Positions 47,407 through 59,472 are shown, numbered from the stretch's first letter. The stretch: 64,000 bases of DNA from Lunularia cruciata (GCA_948567375.1 OX419758.1:20217001-20281000), one strand, 5' to 3'. The notes: generated by a model not told the origin, from the letters alone. A program made the numbers and translations.

Positions 47407-48148
47407 TGTAATACTCCGAGGACAAGAGAAGAGAGAAAACACAGATTGCAAACTCAAACATTCAATGCCCCAAGGGAGCATCTTCTCTTTATTATATAGA
47501 CAAAGAGGATCTCCTCCAAGGAAGCTCCACCATAGGATTAGGGACACAGATAGGTGACATGTCAGCAAGCTCCACCCTTGGATTACTTACTTGGATAGGT
47601 GACCTGTCTGGTCTAGGTCCTATCTGGTTGGTCAAACAAGCTTTGACCGGAGGGAATCTTTTAGGGAATCTTCCTATAGGAATCTCAGAATCACGTGAGT
47701 AAGGTACCGTTGGAAAGCTCTCAACGAGACAAAGCAGGGGGAGGGAAGGCCAACCTTCTCCTCGTTTGGGAGGGGGGGAATCTGCACATTTTTGAGGCCT
47801 AATTCATCCGTTTAGGCCTTCGAAATTGCCTTCAAAGATTTCAGGCAGATTTTGGTTCCTACTCTATTAGTAGAAGTCCCCTTTTGGTGATACTTCTTTC
47901 TGATTTGTTTTGTCCATCATGTGTAACATCCTTCCAGATATTACCAAACCAATTCTCACCTTTAAATCATATGTCTAGCTATTGGTTCTAAGGTTCTCAA
48001 GTGTATTTCAGTTTCGGCCCTATTAGTAGAAGTACTCTTTTGGTGATACTTCTATCTGATCTATTTTGACCATCGTGTATAACATCATTCTAGATGTTAC
48101 CAAACTGAATTTCACATCTAGATCATATGGCTAACCCTTGGTATTACA
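47407..48148 (-). repeat. B2 3' LTR (742 bp)
   Basis: It reads TGTAATACTCC...GGTATTACA on the plus strand and is preceded in element sense by the polypurine tract at 48149-48166. Confidence 0.92.
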
Positions 48149-48169
48149 GACCTCCCTCCTTTTAAGATG

Positions 48170-49460
48170 CAACATCCTAGTTGTGCAATTGTTGCTCAAA
48201 TGCTTGCACCAACACTGGTGCATATGCCAAATTGGCAGCGGGTTCCCAGGTTGCTTCATAGAGGGGGTAACCTTTCCATTGTACTAGATATTCCACCCGT
48301 GGATGGCGAGTACCATGCATGCACTTTTAGAGAATCCGCTCCACTTCATATTCCTTTGTGCCATCAATGACTGTCGGACAAGGTCAAATGTCATGTGTGG
48401 AAGGACCTTGGCCTGATCGGGGAGCGTATCTGTGTAATAGGGAGACATGGAACATTGGATGGATCTTCATGTGTGGTGGTAGCTCAAGGTGATAGGCTAC
48501 CGTGCCGATGCAATGAAGAATCGAGAAAGGCTCAATAAAACAAGGTCTGAGCTTACGAGATCCAACTAATGTGAGGTTGGTTGTCAATAGCCACACTTGA
48601 TCCCCAACATTGAACTCCATGTGCTTACGGTGTGCATCAACATATTGCTTTTGTCGATTTTGCACAATCTGTAACCTGTGCTTGGCGCTCTCCACACCTT
48701 GTTGGATTTTAGAAACAAATGTGTTGACTGCATCAACCTTGGTAGTCACTGGACGGATCTTCATCAAGCTAGAAGGTGTGAAGGGATGCTCACCATACAG
48801 GAGGAAGAACGGAGTGACTTGGGTGGAGGCATTCACTGAATTGTTGTAAGCGAATTCCACCAACGGTAGTAAGGTGTCCCACCTCTCTTGCTCTTCCAAG
48901 GTGAAGCCACGTAACATGTCTTTAATCGTGCGATTAGCCTGCTCTGTTTGGCCATCTATTTGTGGGTGGTAGGCTGTAGACATGGCCAACTTGGTTTTGA
49001 AGAAACCAAAGAGTGTTCGCCAAAACAAACTGGTGAATTGGGTGCCTCTATCGGTGATGAGTACTCTAGACAAGCCATGGTGAGCAAAGACTGCATCTAA
49101 GTATAGTTGAGCTAGTTGTGGAGCGGTCACCTCCTTGGTGGTAGGGCGTACATGAATCATTTTGCTGAGCCGGTCCACAAAGACCACAATGGAGTCAAAC
49201 CCTGAGGTGGTCTTGAATAATTCACAAACGAGATCCATACTCACTTGTTCCCAACGTTGGGTTGGAGTGGGGAGAGGTTCAAGGAGCCCTGCAAGAGCTT
49301 GATTAGAAGCTTTGTTCTATTGACAAAGTAGGCAGCTACGCACATAGTCCATCACGTCGTTGCTCATCTTGGGCCAATAGCAATGGCGCTTGACTGCCTC
49401 CAAGGTCTTGTCCACTCCGACATGAGCTACAATGGCCAAATCATGACATTTCGCTAGAAT
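48170..49460 (-). pseudogene. B2 integrase and chromodomain remnant
   Basis: The HHCC region (CHDLAIVAHVGVDKTLEAV, RSCLLCQ) is near 49440-49320, followed by a stop. The core is open from 49244 to 48384: MSMDLVCEL, VLITDRGTQF, GQTEQANRTIKDML, so D, D and E are all present. The C-terminal IHPMFHVSLLHRYAP ends the frame. The chromodomain (EYEVERIL, VQWKGYP-like, WEPAANL) lies at about 48350-48200 in disturbed frames. Confidence 0.88.
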
Positions 49461-49562
49461 GGTGGTGCATAATTCTGGGATATTTGGGATCCACAATCAG
49501 CCCTCCCAAAAGGTGAGTCCTTGGGTGCTGGTGACACCTTTGGACGATTGCACTTCTACAAT

Positions 49563-50824
49563 CTATGGATCAGTTTTTGTAGCAGCTAGAATCTCTTGCC
49601 AGAATTCAGGGTTAATCTTAACCTTTGCCACCAAGTTGTTGGCCATTGGCATGCAGGTGAATGCATCTGCAAGTTGCTTCTTACCTTCCACGTAGGTGAT
49701 TGTCATGTTGAAGCGTTGTTGCCACTCTGCCCACCAAATTTGGCGACAAGATAGATCCTTTTGCGTCTTGAGGTAGACTAGAGGTTTGTGGTCTGTCTCT
49801 ACTACAAATGCCTTCTCGTCCAGGTAGTGCTTCCAATGCTTGGTTGCTAGAACGATGGCCAACTCTTCTCGTTTTGTGGTGTGGTAGTTGCACTCTGCCG
49901 GTAACAACTTTTGAGAGAAATATGCAATTGGATGCCATCCATCATGCCACTCTTGTTGTAGGATTGCTCCTATTGCTACGCGTGATGCATCTGTAGCCAA
50001 CTTGATTGGACGTTTTGGGTCATACCACTTCAAGATTGGTGCATGTAGCAAGGCGGCCTTCAATTCTTGAAAGGCCAACTCTTGTGTAGTTCCCCATGTC
50101 CACTTCTTCCCCTTGCCAAGTAGTGCCGTTAAAGGCTGTGCAACTTTGGAGAAGTCCTTGACAAATCTACGATAGAATCCCGTCAACCCCAAGAAGCTCT
50201 TAAGTTGAGTCTGATCTTCTGGGGCACTCCATTTTTGAATGACCTCTATTTTATCTGTCAATACTTGAATGCCCTTTGCACATACTCTATGCCCCAAGTA
50301 GTCTACTTTAGACTTGCCAAACTCACACTTTGAGATTTTGGCGTACAACTGATTCTGTCTTAGAATCTGGAGGACCACTCGTAGATGTTGTTTGTGTTTT
50401 GTCATCATGCTAAATATACTAAGATATCATCCAAGAAGACAATTACAGACTTATCCAAGTATGGGCAAAATATGTCATTCATTAGGCTCATGAAAGTGAC
50501 AAGTGCATTGGTGAGGCCAAAAGGCATCACAAGATACTCAAAGTGGCCATACCAGGTTTGAAAGGCAGTTTTGTACACATCCTCCTCTACAATTCGGATT
50601 TGATTGTAACCGCTCCGTAAGTCCAGTTTGGTGAAGTATCTCGCTCCATGGAGTTGATCAAACAGGTCATCCATGCAAGGTAAAGGGTATTTGTTCTTCA
50701 CTATTTGCTGATTGAGACCCCAATAGTCAATGCACATGCACATTGTACCATCCTTCTTCTTCACAAACAAGACAAGGGCCCCATATGGTGATACGCTAGG
50801 TTGGATGAACCCTTTCTGTAGCAT
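49563..50824 (-). pseudogene. B2 reverse transcriptase and RNase H
   Basis: RT from 50824 to 50405 has [45 protein letters not shown] and [10 protein letters not shown] one-base shift near 50406 moves to a second frame, which is then open to 49563. This holds the thumb and connection (GHRVCAKGIQVLTDKIEVI, SFLGLTGFYRRFVKDFS) and RNase H (LATDASRVAIGAILQQEW, VETDHKPLVYLKTQKDL) with its catalytic aspartates. Only the single shift separates it from a continuous RT-RNase H frame. Confidence 0.9.
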
Positions 50825-51159
50825 CTCCTCAATTTAAGTCTTACATTCCTCCAACTCATGAGGTGATAGGCAATATGGGGCCTTACAAGGAGGTGTCTTC
50901 CTCGGGAGTGTCTCAATTTTGTGATCTACTCGCCTTTTTGGTGGTAATCCTGAGGGTAGATCATCGGGAAAGACATCTTGAAACTCATCTACCACATCCT
51001 TCAATTTCTCACAAATTTGTCCATCGAGTTGTGCACTCTAGACTTCTCTTATTAGACCCATAAAACATCTATTGGTCTTATAGACAGTTGTCGTCCCTAC
51101 GACATATAGAGGCAGTTTCTGCCTTTGTGATTTTTCTTTAACCCCAATGATTGACTATT

Positions 51160-51490
51160 GGTGGGTTCTCACTACTTTCTTCCTCCAATCCACCATTGGG
51201 TTGTATTGCTCCATCCATGGCATGCCTAAAATTGCATCATAACAAGCTAACTATATCACTCGCCACTCAATTGCTTCTTGATATTCTCCTACAGAGAGGG
51301 TTACTTGTCTAGGTAATGATTCAATCCTCTCTGTTTGCCCATTTGGTAACTCTACTTCTTCACTCCCATCTCTCTCTAGATCCATTCCCAAGCTTATTGC
51401 AATAGAGCAAGACAAGAAATTCTCTGTTGCTCCCGGATCTATTAATACTCTCACTTGATTACCTTCTAGGATTCCATTCACAACAATCAA
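51160..51490 (-). pseudogene. B2 aspartic protease
   Basis: VRVLIDPGATENFLSCS is the active-site region with the same D-P-G as B1. The open frame stops at 51251, before the second conserved block (AILGMPWMEQYN near 51200-51240). Confidence 0.78.
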
Positions 51491-51585
51491 TTGTGAGGTT
51501 GCCTTTCAGGATCTTTGCACATTATTCTTCTTCCTTCCCTCGCTTCTCTGCTTCCTTATTGATCCAGTAAGGCCGCAAGGTACAT

Positions 51586-52677
51586 TTACTGGCGATCTTT
51601 GTTTTCCGAAGTGGTTTCCACCTCCTCCTCCTCTTCAATGCGCCTCTCCATGTTGTTCAAAGATCGCTTGTACGAAGGCCAAGGGCCTCTAGGGAAACAA
51701 GTGCGACAATTGGTAGATATGTGCCCAATACGGTCACAATTGTAACAATGGCGTTGTTCTCTTTGAGTCTCTTCTCCTCGTGGGACTCCATCTCTTTGTT
51801 CTTCTACCCGTCCTCGCTCTGCTTGAAGCGGTCGTGCTCCTCGATTCCGGAATTGAAGGTTGCCTAATTCCATCGGTACTGGTCCACCCATGTGTGGCAT
51901 TTCTGCTCGATAATGTTGAGGTGGAACTACTCCTTCACCTCCACCTAATGCTCCTGCTATTCTCTTCGCACAAGCAATAGCTTCAAATACCATGCGAGGG
52001 TTTTGCACCATGACTTCTTGGCGAATCCGCTCTTTCAACCCTCGTTTGAAATTGTCGAGAGCCTCTACTAGACTCATGTCGGTAATTGCAACTTGTAGAT
52101 CCAGAAATGCCTCCACATACTCTTGTACGCTATTCTTTTGTCTCAATCCCCATAGTCGGGTTTGAGCCATCTGCACAAAATCCATCGATTGGAAATTCTT
52201 CAGCAATCCTCCTTGCATTGCTGTCCATGTGACCTCCCTTCTCTCTGCCAGCATGGATCGTTCCCAAGCATCATACCATGTGAGGGCTTTATCGGCCAAG
52301 TACCCACATGCAAACATGCCTGCAACATGCTTTGTGATCTCTGTTGAGAACAATCAAAAATATCGATTCATTCTCGAGATCCAATTTTCCACTACTCTCA
52401 TCATACGCTACCCCTTGTAAGGCTCGATGTTGCAGGTCTTCTTCATCCGGAGTAGCAATGTGGCTTCATCGTTGATAGGGTTCGTAGGCACGGGTGCCTC
52501 TCCAAGTACTTCAATCGTAGGTACTGGGTTTTGAGACGGCTCTTCTTCTTGCATGGCTTGATTGTTCTTGAGGATCTCCACTTGACTCTGTAATGTCTCC
52601 ATGGTCATCTTAATCTCTCAAAATTCATTCAACATCCCTTGCATTCCTTGCACCAACTCTTGCAACTGTGGATCCAT
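51586..52677 (-). pseudogene. B2 gag with intact zinc knuckle
   Basis: The ATG at 52677 (MDPQ) leads a frame broken at about 52640 and again by the stop at 52408. From 52353 an uninterrupted frame runs to 51586 with the capsid core (ALTWYDAWERSMLAERREV, RLWGLRQKNSVQEYVEAF, EALDNFKRGLKERI) and CYNCDRIGHISTNC, a complete CX2CX4HX4C knuckle. It ends in an acidic tail. It would package the element's RNA. Confidence 0.88.
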
Positions 52678-52689
52678 GGTTCTTGCAAC

Positions 52690-53084
52690 ACCCAATTGCT
52701 AACGTCTACTTCAATACAAAGTCAATACAATCACTCTGGAAGGCGCACAAACTATCAGAACTACCATTGGGACGTCAGAAGCTATCACTCGTTGATAATA
52801 CTCCTCACCAAAATTCCTGACCACAAAATCTCTAAACATCACTTTCGGCCTCACTACATAACGGATTTCTACTTTGAGTATTGAAAGGGAGAAGATTTAG
52901 GACATTCATATCCATATGATCATAATAGAATGTAGATCGTCAAATCCTACTCTTTGTCACATATCACCACAGGTAGAATCACCGGGTTTGGTGAGTTCAT
53001 CACTCTGTCCATGAATTCCGCACCAAAGTGATAAACTAGCGATACTCTCATCTGCTCATCTTGGATGTACATAACCTTGATGTA
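52690..53084 (-). pseudogene. B2 copy of the extra upstream ORF, 5'-truncated
   Basis: It matches the B1 region 39830-40194: the same KVMYIQ start zone, then GNFGEEYYQ-like and SRVIVLTLY-like stretches. Its ATG and first residues are lost in the deletion. Stops and small indels differ from those in B1. Confidence 0.5.
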
Positions 53085-53087
53085 CAT

Positions 53088-53446
53088 TTTTGAGGCCTAA
53101 TTCATCCGTTTAGGCCTCCGAAATTGCCGTCAAAGATTTCAGGCATATTTTGGTTCCTATTCTATTAGTAGAAGTCTCCTTTTGGTGATATTTCTTTCTG
53201 ATTTGTTTCATCCATCATGTGTAACATCCTTCCATATGTTACCAAACCAATTCTCACCTTTAAATCATATGTCTAACTATTTGTTCTAAGGTTCTCAAGT
53301 GTATTTCGGTTTTGGCACTATTAGTAGAAATATTCTTTTGGTGATACTTCTATCTGATCTATTTTGACAATCATGTATAACATCATTCTAGATGTTACCG
53401 AACTGAATTTCACATCTAGATTATATGGCTAACCCTTGGTATTATA
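53088..53446 (-). repeat. B2 5' LTR, truncated
   Basis: Only the first 359 bp of the LTR remain, including both U3 repeat segments. The edge has mutated from TG to TA. The break falls just after the GGCCTCAAAAATGT stretch. Confidence 0.9.
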
Positions 53447-53890
53447 GATAATGACCGGTGTAATCCATAAGAGAGCAATCGCACTAAGTGATACTTCTTA
53501 GGATGCTCCAATTGTTTGTAGACCACATTGCATAGCTTGGATATCTTAGATGCAACGGACCATATTTCTCATTCAGACTCTATTGGAGCTTAGTCACATT
53601 TTACCTTTTTCCCTCCCTTGTACGGCTTAATGGGGCCTTCACATCCTCCATTTTTTCTACATTGTAGTCCTTTCTATTTAAAGGTCAAGTCCAGCACAGC
53701 GAATGATTTTGTTTTGGACTATTATAGATAGTTGGAAGGCAGGGGCCGTACTCAATGCAGCCGTAGGAAAAGGGGAAGAATCGCAGTAGAATTTCGTTCG
53801 GAAGTGATCGAGAACTGACCATCGTTTCCAGCAGCGAGCACGCGAGCAGCGGTAATCAGGAACGGAAGCAATCGCGCAAGAATTCACATA

Positions 53891-56800
53891 ATGGTATGGA
53901 ATACTGTTTTGTAAAGATATTGGTGCCTGAAGAGTTTCGATTGACCTAGCATGAGTATTCGGATAATGTTGTGATTGATCCCCAAAACTTTTCAGTAGGT
54001 TTTCTGCTCCGATCAAGTTGTGCGTCACCTTCGTGTCATCCTCTTTGTTGTCGGTGATTGCAGAAATAGGTCTACAATTTTCGTTGGGGAGTTGTCTCAG
54101 TGGTCATGCTTTGCCCAATGTGTCTGGTCTCGTTTGTTCAAGGTTGCTAGTGTCTGAAAGTTTCTGATGTTTGTAGTCTGTTTGTAGTTTCTGATGTTTG
54201 TAGTGTAGTGATTTTCTGTCAGAGAGCAAGTATTTCTAGTTGCATCACATCCTTTTCATGTAACGTAATGCGTCTCTGTGCACTCGGGGTTCTCTGAGTA
54301 GTTTGGAGAGTGTTCCATGCAATCACGTTTGTCGGAGTTGATAATTTAGGGTTTTTGGGTTTTGGATACAGGAGCGTGGACCATCTCTACCTCATGATGT
54401 TCTAGGTGCGCATGACACCTTGCGCTTTGGTCTTCCGACATTAAAATCTGATGCTTTACCCGCTCATCCCGCACAGATAATCCAGGAATCGGTACGTTAA
54501 TTGCCATCTGCAGAATTATCTCCAGTCAAGCAGTGTTTGCAGCTTGATGAACACTGCATTTAGCCAATACAATGCTTTTGCCTACTTCGTGTAAATTTGC
54601 AGAGTTAGATCTCACCCTGTATGGCCTAATTAAAGGTCAGGGTGCTGGATTTACTTTGTACGATGGAAATGTGTATATAGACTTTGGACTTGTGGAGGAG
54701 ACCTAACTTTTTTACCTTTAACAATGTTATGGAAACTGAAGAACCGGAAGTATCAAGCGAACACCAAGCGCTACCTGATGGAGAAAGCGTACGGAACAGC
54801 TCTTCCTTTCCAGATGCAGATGGAGCAACAAATATTATCCAAGTATGTTCCTCAATCTCGTGTAAACTAGCTTGACCTTTTCCTACACCTCTCTCCTGCT
54901 TTGCCGGTGTTCCCAAGATGCGCTTCTCAGCACCGGTTGAATGCTATACGAAGAAGCACCTACTTTATTTGATTGACACACATAACAATTATACATAACG
55001 TATGTCAGCTTATGAATGGTGTGATACAGTCACTTACTTGCCACATGTGGTCAGATTCTCTATCTGCTGACACGAAATAAGATGATAAACGAGGAGATAC
55101 TTTAGCACGTAGTGGAAATCGTCACTTGTGGTAATTCATACATAGCTAATTCATGTTAGGTTAATGGGCGAGTTTGCAGGTTCCAGCGCCCCCCGGGTCT
55201 ATTGCCTTCATCCATGCTTGGCCTGGACTCTTTGACCGGTGCTCTCGATGATATTGGCTTCGAGGACTCCTTCGGCAGTAAGTCTCCTTGAAACGTCCTC
55301 ATGCATTGCTATCCCATTGATTTCTACTGGTTTTAGCAGATTGGCAGTGCCCTCATTTTGCCATCAGGTGGTGCAGAGTAATAGTTATCGGAAAGTCTTG
55401 CCACTGCTGTCCGTTTGTGAACTTTCCGTCTTCTTAGCTTCTTAGCTTCTTAGCTTAGGATTGCTTGATCTTTTGGGGTTTAAGACTTTGTGTGCATGCT
55501 CTGGAATACCTCTTTCACCACAGTTGGCCTTTGCATCAATCTTTCCCTCTGCGGGTTGTAGTAGGGTAGTGAACGTATAGGGGTGGGTTGTTCTGTTCCA
55601 ACAACTACAGTCCATGTTACCAACAAGCAAGTCCACATTTGAGAAACAGATTTCGTGATTCAGTACACAGGTGCCCATGTCAGTCGGGATCTTCACCGGC
55701 TCTTGTTACATTATACACGCAGAGGCCCATGTCAGGTTTTCTATTTGAGCTGTGTGCTATCAAACATCTACAATACATGTGTACCAAGAAGCAAGTCCAT
55801 TTTGGGAGCAGCTCTTTTTCTCCTCTACCTGATGTCCTCGGAGCATCTCTTTTCTCTTCGGTCTTCTGTCTTCTCTGTTCTCCTAGTTATCCTGATAGGG
55901 TAAATGAATGTTTACCCACCCCTCACCCAAGGAGGGTCCGTGCATAATCTGTGTGTTTCTTCTGTCCGCACATTCACCACACAGCCCATGTTTGTAGGGA
56001 TCCGCACCTGCTCGTGCTATATATACATACAGAGGAGCATCTCATCGCGTTTTATATGAGCTGTATGCTATTCTATCACCTACGATACATGTGTACAAAC
56101 AAGCAAGTCCATTTTCGGAAACAGCTCTTTTGCTGCCTTACCTGATGTCCTCATAGCATCTCTTCTCCTTGTTCGTCCTGATAGGTAAACATGAATGTTT
56201 ACCCGTCCCTCACCCAAGTTTGGCCAGTGAACAATCTGTGTTCTGTACCCATCCACTGTACCCATCCTCCACTAAAGCTAAGTTTTTCCTACTTGCCGAA
56301 ACTCGCCCTAAGTTTTTTTTTTTTTTTTCGGTTGGACCTTCCTACTTGCTCGATGATCCTTCCCCTGCTTTTAATTTCAGGTGCTTAATCTGTTGCTGTT
56401 GTTGTCTCTTTGTTCTTCTTCCATGACGTATACCAGTTCACTGCAGGTGCTACTTATGAAATGTACCCGTTCTTACTTTCTACGCGACTTGCTTTGCCCA
56501 GTCTATCCCTCAGAGTACTTATGACTGATCTGTCACCCAATCACTTCCGCTTAATTTTGGTTGTCTATTTCCTTGCGTAGGTTCCATTCAGTTCTATTTA
56601 CATACAGTCATACTTGCATTTCATATGCACTTCACATGCACGTTCTTGGTTCCCACTTGTGGGTTCTGGATCCTATGATCTTCGAACCGGATTCCGGTTC
56701 CATCTCTCAAGTATACATACAGAGCACATGAGCTCTCAAACAGAACCTCGGTGGCACTGGCATTCGCCCAGCTACTTCTGCACTACGTTGGGCTCTGACG

Positions 56801-58798
56801 AAGTAGATAGTGCTTTCATGCTGGCTTACTATGATAGTCTGTCTGCTTCCTTCTAGTGTTCAGTGTTTTAGGGCTCATGTGCTCATAGAGCATGCTGCGA
56901 TATACATTATCCAGACCTGTGAATTGCTTACTATGAACGCCTTCTGCTTCCTTCAGCTGTTAAGTGTTTGAGGACTCATGCGTTCATAGCGCTTGTTGCG
57001 ATGTACAATGACCAGTCCTCCAACCTTCTGGATCTCCCGTTCCTCAAACGGCTTCTGTCCTCATTTCTCTATTTCCAGTCCTCTAATGCGTTGCTCCATC
57101 TCAGCCAAGATACCATCGGCTCTTCTCCCACTTTGCTCCACCCCACACTGGTTGACCTGTTTCATGGTTCCTACACATGATTTCTGCCTAGTCCTCCGAT
57201 TCCAGATCACTTAATCTTTCAAGTCTTGCTTGCTGGTCTTCGATTACATCATGGGCTCTATTTCGCTACATGCTTTACTTAGCGCTTATCAATTACTTGA
57301 TTTATAACAGTTCCCTAATGCTATTGATCAGGAAATATTTTTATTACGTCTGTGCTTCGCCTTACATTCGATCTGTTAGATTCACTTCGATCTCCTTTAC
57401 GGAGATGAGTAATAAATCATGCGATCTGTTAGAGTTAATCTCATCTCTCACTCCTCCCCACACATCTTCCGAATGGATCTTCCTCCTGCTCTATGATTCT
57501 TCTCTGCTTTCAACTTCAAATGCTCTCTCAGTTGTTTGTCCATAGGATTTTTTTTCCTTTCCTCTTGCATGATGTATATTAGTTCCAGGTGCTACTCAAA
57601 TGTTGCGTTTTGCATTCCTGCTATCTATGACCTCCGTTTGTCTTTCGTTATGTATTTTCTTGCTTAATCAAATTTATTCAATTTGCATACGTTCATGCTT
57701 GCATTTCATATGCATGTTCTCGGTTCCGTACTTTAATGGATGCTGGATCCCCGTTTTTTCAACTGTTTCTGCTCCTGTTTCTCAAATATACATACAGGGG
57801 CCGATTTCAGTGCTATGACTGTGTGCTTTAGCTACCCTCGAAACTGCTTGCAGCCGTTCGGTTGCAAGAACAAACTACCGCGAAGCTAGTTAATCATCGG
57901 TTGTACTTGAGCAAATGGGACATCCTCTGCTCGTGCTTACTCTTAAGAACTTTGAGTAATCAAGACGTTGCCGTGTTGACGGAATAACATAGGAAACTTA
58001 CAATGCTACAGTGCAAATGATCTGCAACTCTTACTCCTAATGATTTCCATGATTAGTCCTCCCTTAGCCAGGTTGAGCTTGTCCTTACAGGGATACATTT
58101 ACATTTTCTTTCATTATATGGTCAACAGAGTGTATGTAACTTGGAGGCAGATTTGTGAGTTTTGGGCTCCCTTTTGTTAAATCGTTTATTGGACACAAGT
58201 TGTACTGCGCTTAGATGATAGTTCCATATAAAGTTCGCTATGAAATGGATGAATTCCCCTTATTATCACTCTGAACCATGTGGACTTTCTTTGACTTTCA
58301 ATTGGTAGCTTATAGTTGGTAGCATACAGCTTCACGCGATGTGGTAGCTTCACCTTCAGCTTACAACTTGTTCATACCGGTCATCCACTTCAGATTTGAG
58401 AGTTGGCGTGTGCGGACGAACCCAAACGATGCTATTCTTTCTCTTGACTGTCCATCCTGATTTGCGTTGTAAACATCCTACGTCTCTTGATTGAATTAGG
58501 GACAGGGCCCGTTTCATCTGACTTATGGTTAGCCTGGACTTTGGATATCATGTGTATTGGCGAAAAGGACCGTATGTATATGAAGTATTTGGAGCTATTA
58601 GCATGTAGGAGAATTCAGGGGTAAGCACGTAGCTTGGAATCCAGGTTTAATTTATGTTCTGGAAACTTGTCTTGATTTCTGTCTCGAAATTGTGCAGATC
58701 CTTTGGAGTCGGAGTCTTACGTACCGGTTGACTTGCATCACGCTATGGAAGTGCGCCTGGGCCTCGCAAAGGGCCCTGCAGCACGTTCTTTCTTTTAA
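53891..58798 (+). CDS. UMP1: Proteasome maturation factor UMP1 (POMP), five exons
   Basis: Exons: 53891-53893 (only ATG; tentative), 54372-54491, 54742-54842, 55180-55277, 58698-58798. All introns are GT-AG and phases agree, giving 140 residues, the family's usual length of about 141. UMP1 is a chaperone inside half-proteasomes that helps them dimerise and is then degraded. Visible family motifs: LPHDVLGAHDTLRFGLPTLK and LPAHP in exon 2, YGTALPFQMQMEQQILSK in exon 3, FQRPPGLLPSSMLGLDSLTG and DDIGFEDSFG in exon 4, ESESYVPVDLHHAMEVRLGL and AKGP in exon 5, ending TAA. Intron 4 (55278-58697) is 3.4 kb and repeat-filled. The proximal promoter is only the 200 bp between LINE copy 2 and the ATG. The short first exon is the weakest point. 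The other four exons are clear. Confidence 0.92.
55600..56280. repeat. Diverged tandem repeats in UMP1 intron 4 (first group)
   Basis: CAAGCAAGTCCA occurs at about 55625, 55789 and 56101, each followed by related CAGCTCTTTT...CCTGATGTCCTC and CACCC...CTCACCCAA blocks. The last two units are about 310 bp apart. Both carry GTGTAC...AAGCAAGTCCATTTT and AATGTTTACCC. Confidence 0.75.
56580..57790. repeat. Diverged repeats about 1.1 kb apart in UMP1 intron 4 (second group)
   Basis: 56610-56730 and 57690-57800 share TTGCATTTCATATGCA, GTTCTxGGTTCC, TGGATCC and TATACATACAG. A shorter tandem pair (period about 105 bp) lies at 56823-57026 with CTTACTATGA, CTGCTTCCTTC and GCTGCGAT/GTTGCGAT. The intron seems to have grown by local duplication. 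Confidence 0.65.
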
Positions 58799-59001
58799 AC
58801 AAATGGACTCTATATGATTCCAAGATGGGAAAGACCGCATTGTAGGACAAGAATCGCTTACCAAAGCCGGGAATGACCCCGAGATGATGCACATGACTGT
58901 ACATAAATGAATCATTCCACAGAGGAGTGCTCTTTCATATCTACTTAGTTTCATGAAGCGAATACCCTCGGATTTTTCTTACACGTTGGTTTGGGACGCT
59001 C

Positions 59002-59039
59002 GTCTTCTGGATTTCAATCGGTCTTCTGGATTTCAATCG
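59002..59039. repeat. 19-bp perfect tandem duplication
   Basis: GTCTTCTGGATTTCAATCG occurs twice in direct succession. Confidence 0.9.
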
Positions 59040-59472
59040 GAACTCCACTGAAAGCGTCAAGAGGCTTGACTTTCGACACAATGTTCTCCTGACGAGGGCC
59101 CTTGTCAGTCTTGCTGGGATTAGTGCATGTATCAAACGGACATGTAGAGAATTATTTTTTCTGCAGGACTCCGAATTAGTGATAGGAGCTGGGTTATACA
59201 TCCGTGTTCGATGATGCGCCTCGTTCGAAGTCTACCTCACCACCACAGTGATGTGGCATTTTATGGGAGGTCTTTGTGCCGGTGAACTTGTTGACTCCCT
59301 TCCTCTTGTTGGTTAATCCCCTCGGTCCTCAGCATGTGAAAGAATGAGACGATTAATGACTCGGCGGATGTTGGATGCTGTGTTGAATTTGTAGTTTACC
59401 TTGAGATCTCTCTAGATTTTGTCGTGGCTAGCTTATTGCTGGCCGCCCTCTCCAGTTAACGAGGACGAAAAC

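Larger units (their letters stand above)
47407..53446 (-). mobile_element. Chromovirus B2: Ty3/gypsy element, minus strand, promoter and primer site deleted
   Basis: It runs from 53446 to 47407 on the minus strand, with target duplication GATAG (47402-47406) and GATAA (53447-53451). The 3' LTR is complete. The 5' LTR (53088-53446) stops part-way and joins directly to leader sequence near 53085. Relative to B1 about 570 bp are missing: the TATA box, the rest of the LTR, the primer-binding site and the start of the extra ORF. It therefore could not be copied after that loss. Its coding region is better preserved than B1's. Confidence 0.93.
46609..53677 (+). mobile_element. R2-like LINE copy 2, 5'-truncated, interrupted by chromovirus B2
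   Basis: LINE sequence occupies 46609-47406 and 53447-53677. Together they match the last third of the LINE (endonuclease end and 3' tail). A perfect 13-bp target duplication, TTAAAGGTCAAGT, lies at 46596-46608 and 53678-53690, spanning the nested B2. The frame keeps ERQCEHT (CAG intact where the full-length copy has TAG) and YECGSTLDAATIHMTQC, the knuckle with its first cysteine changed to Y. The stretch 47101-47397 is an open run (VDVVVIDPTQDTISEGVI, YRSMQRGHLFVPLALELYGA). Its own stops fall at other CAG or CGA codons. Confidence 0.88.

Noticed and set aside
20301-53446. An envelope gene that would make any gypsy element retrovirus-like
   Set aside because: After integrase each element passes to a chromodomain and then the polypurine tract or LTR; there is no room or membrane-type ORF.
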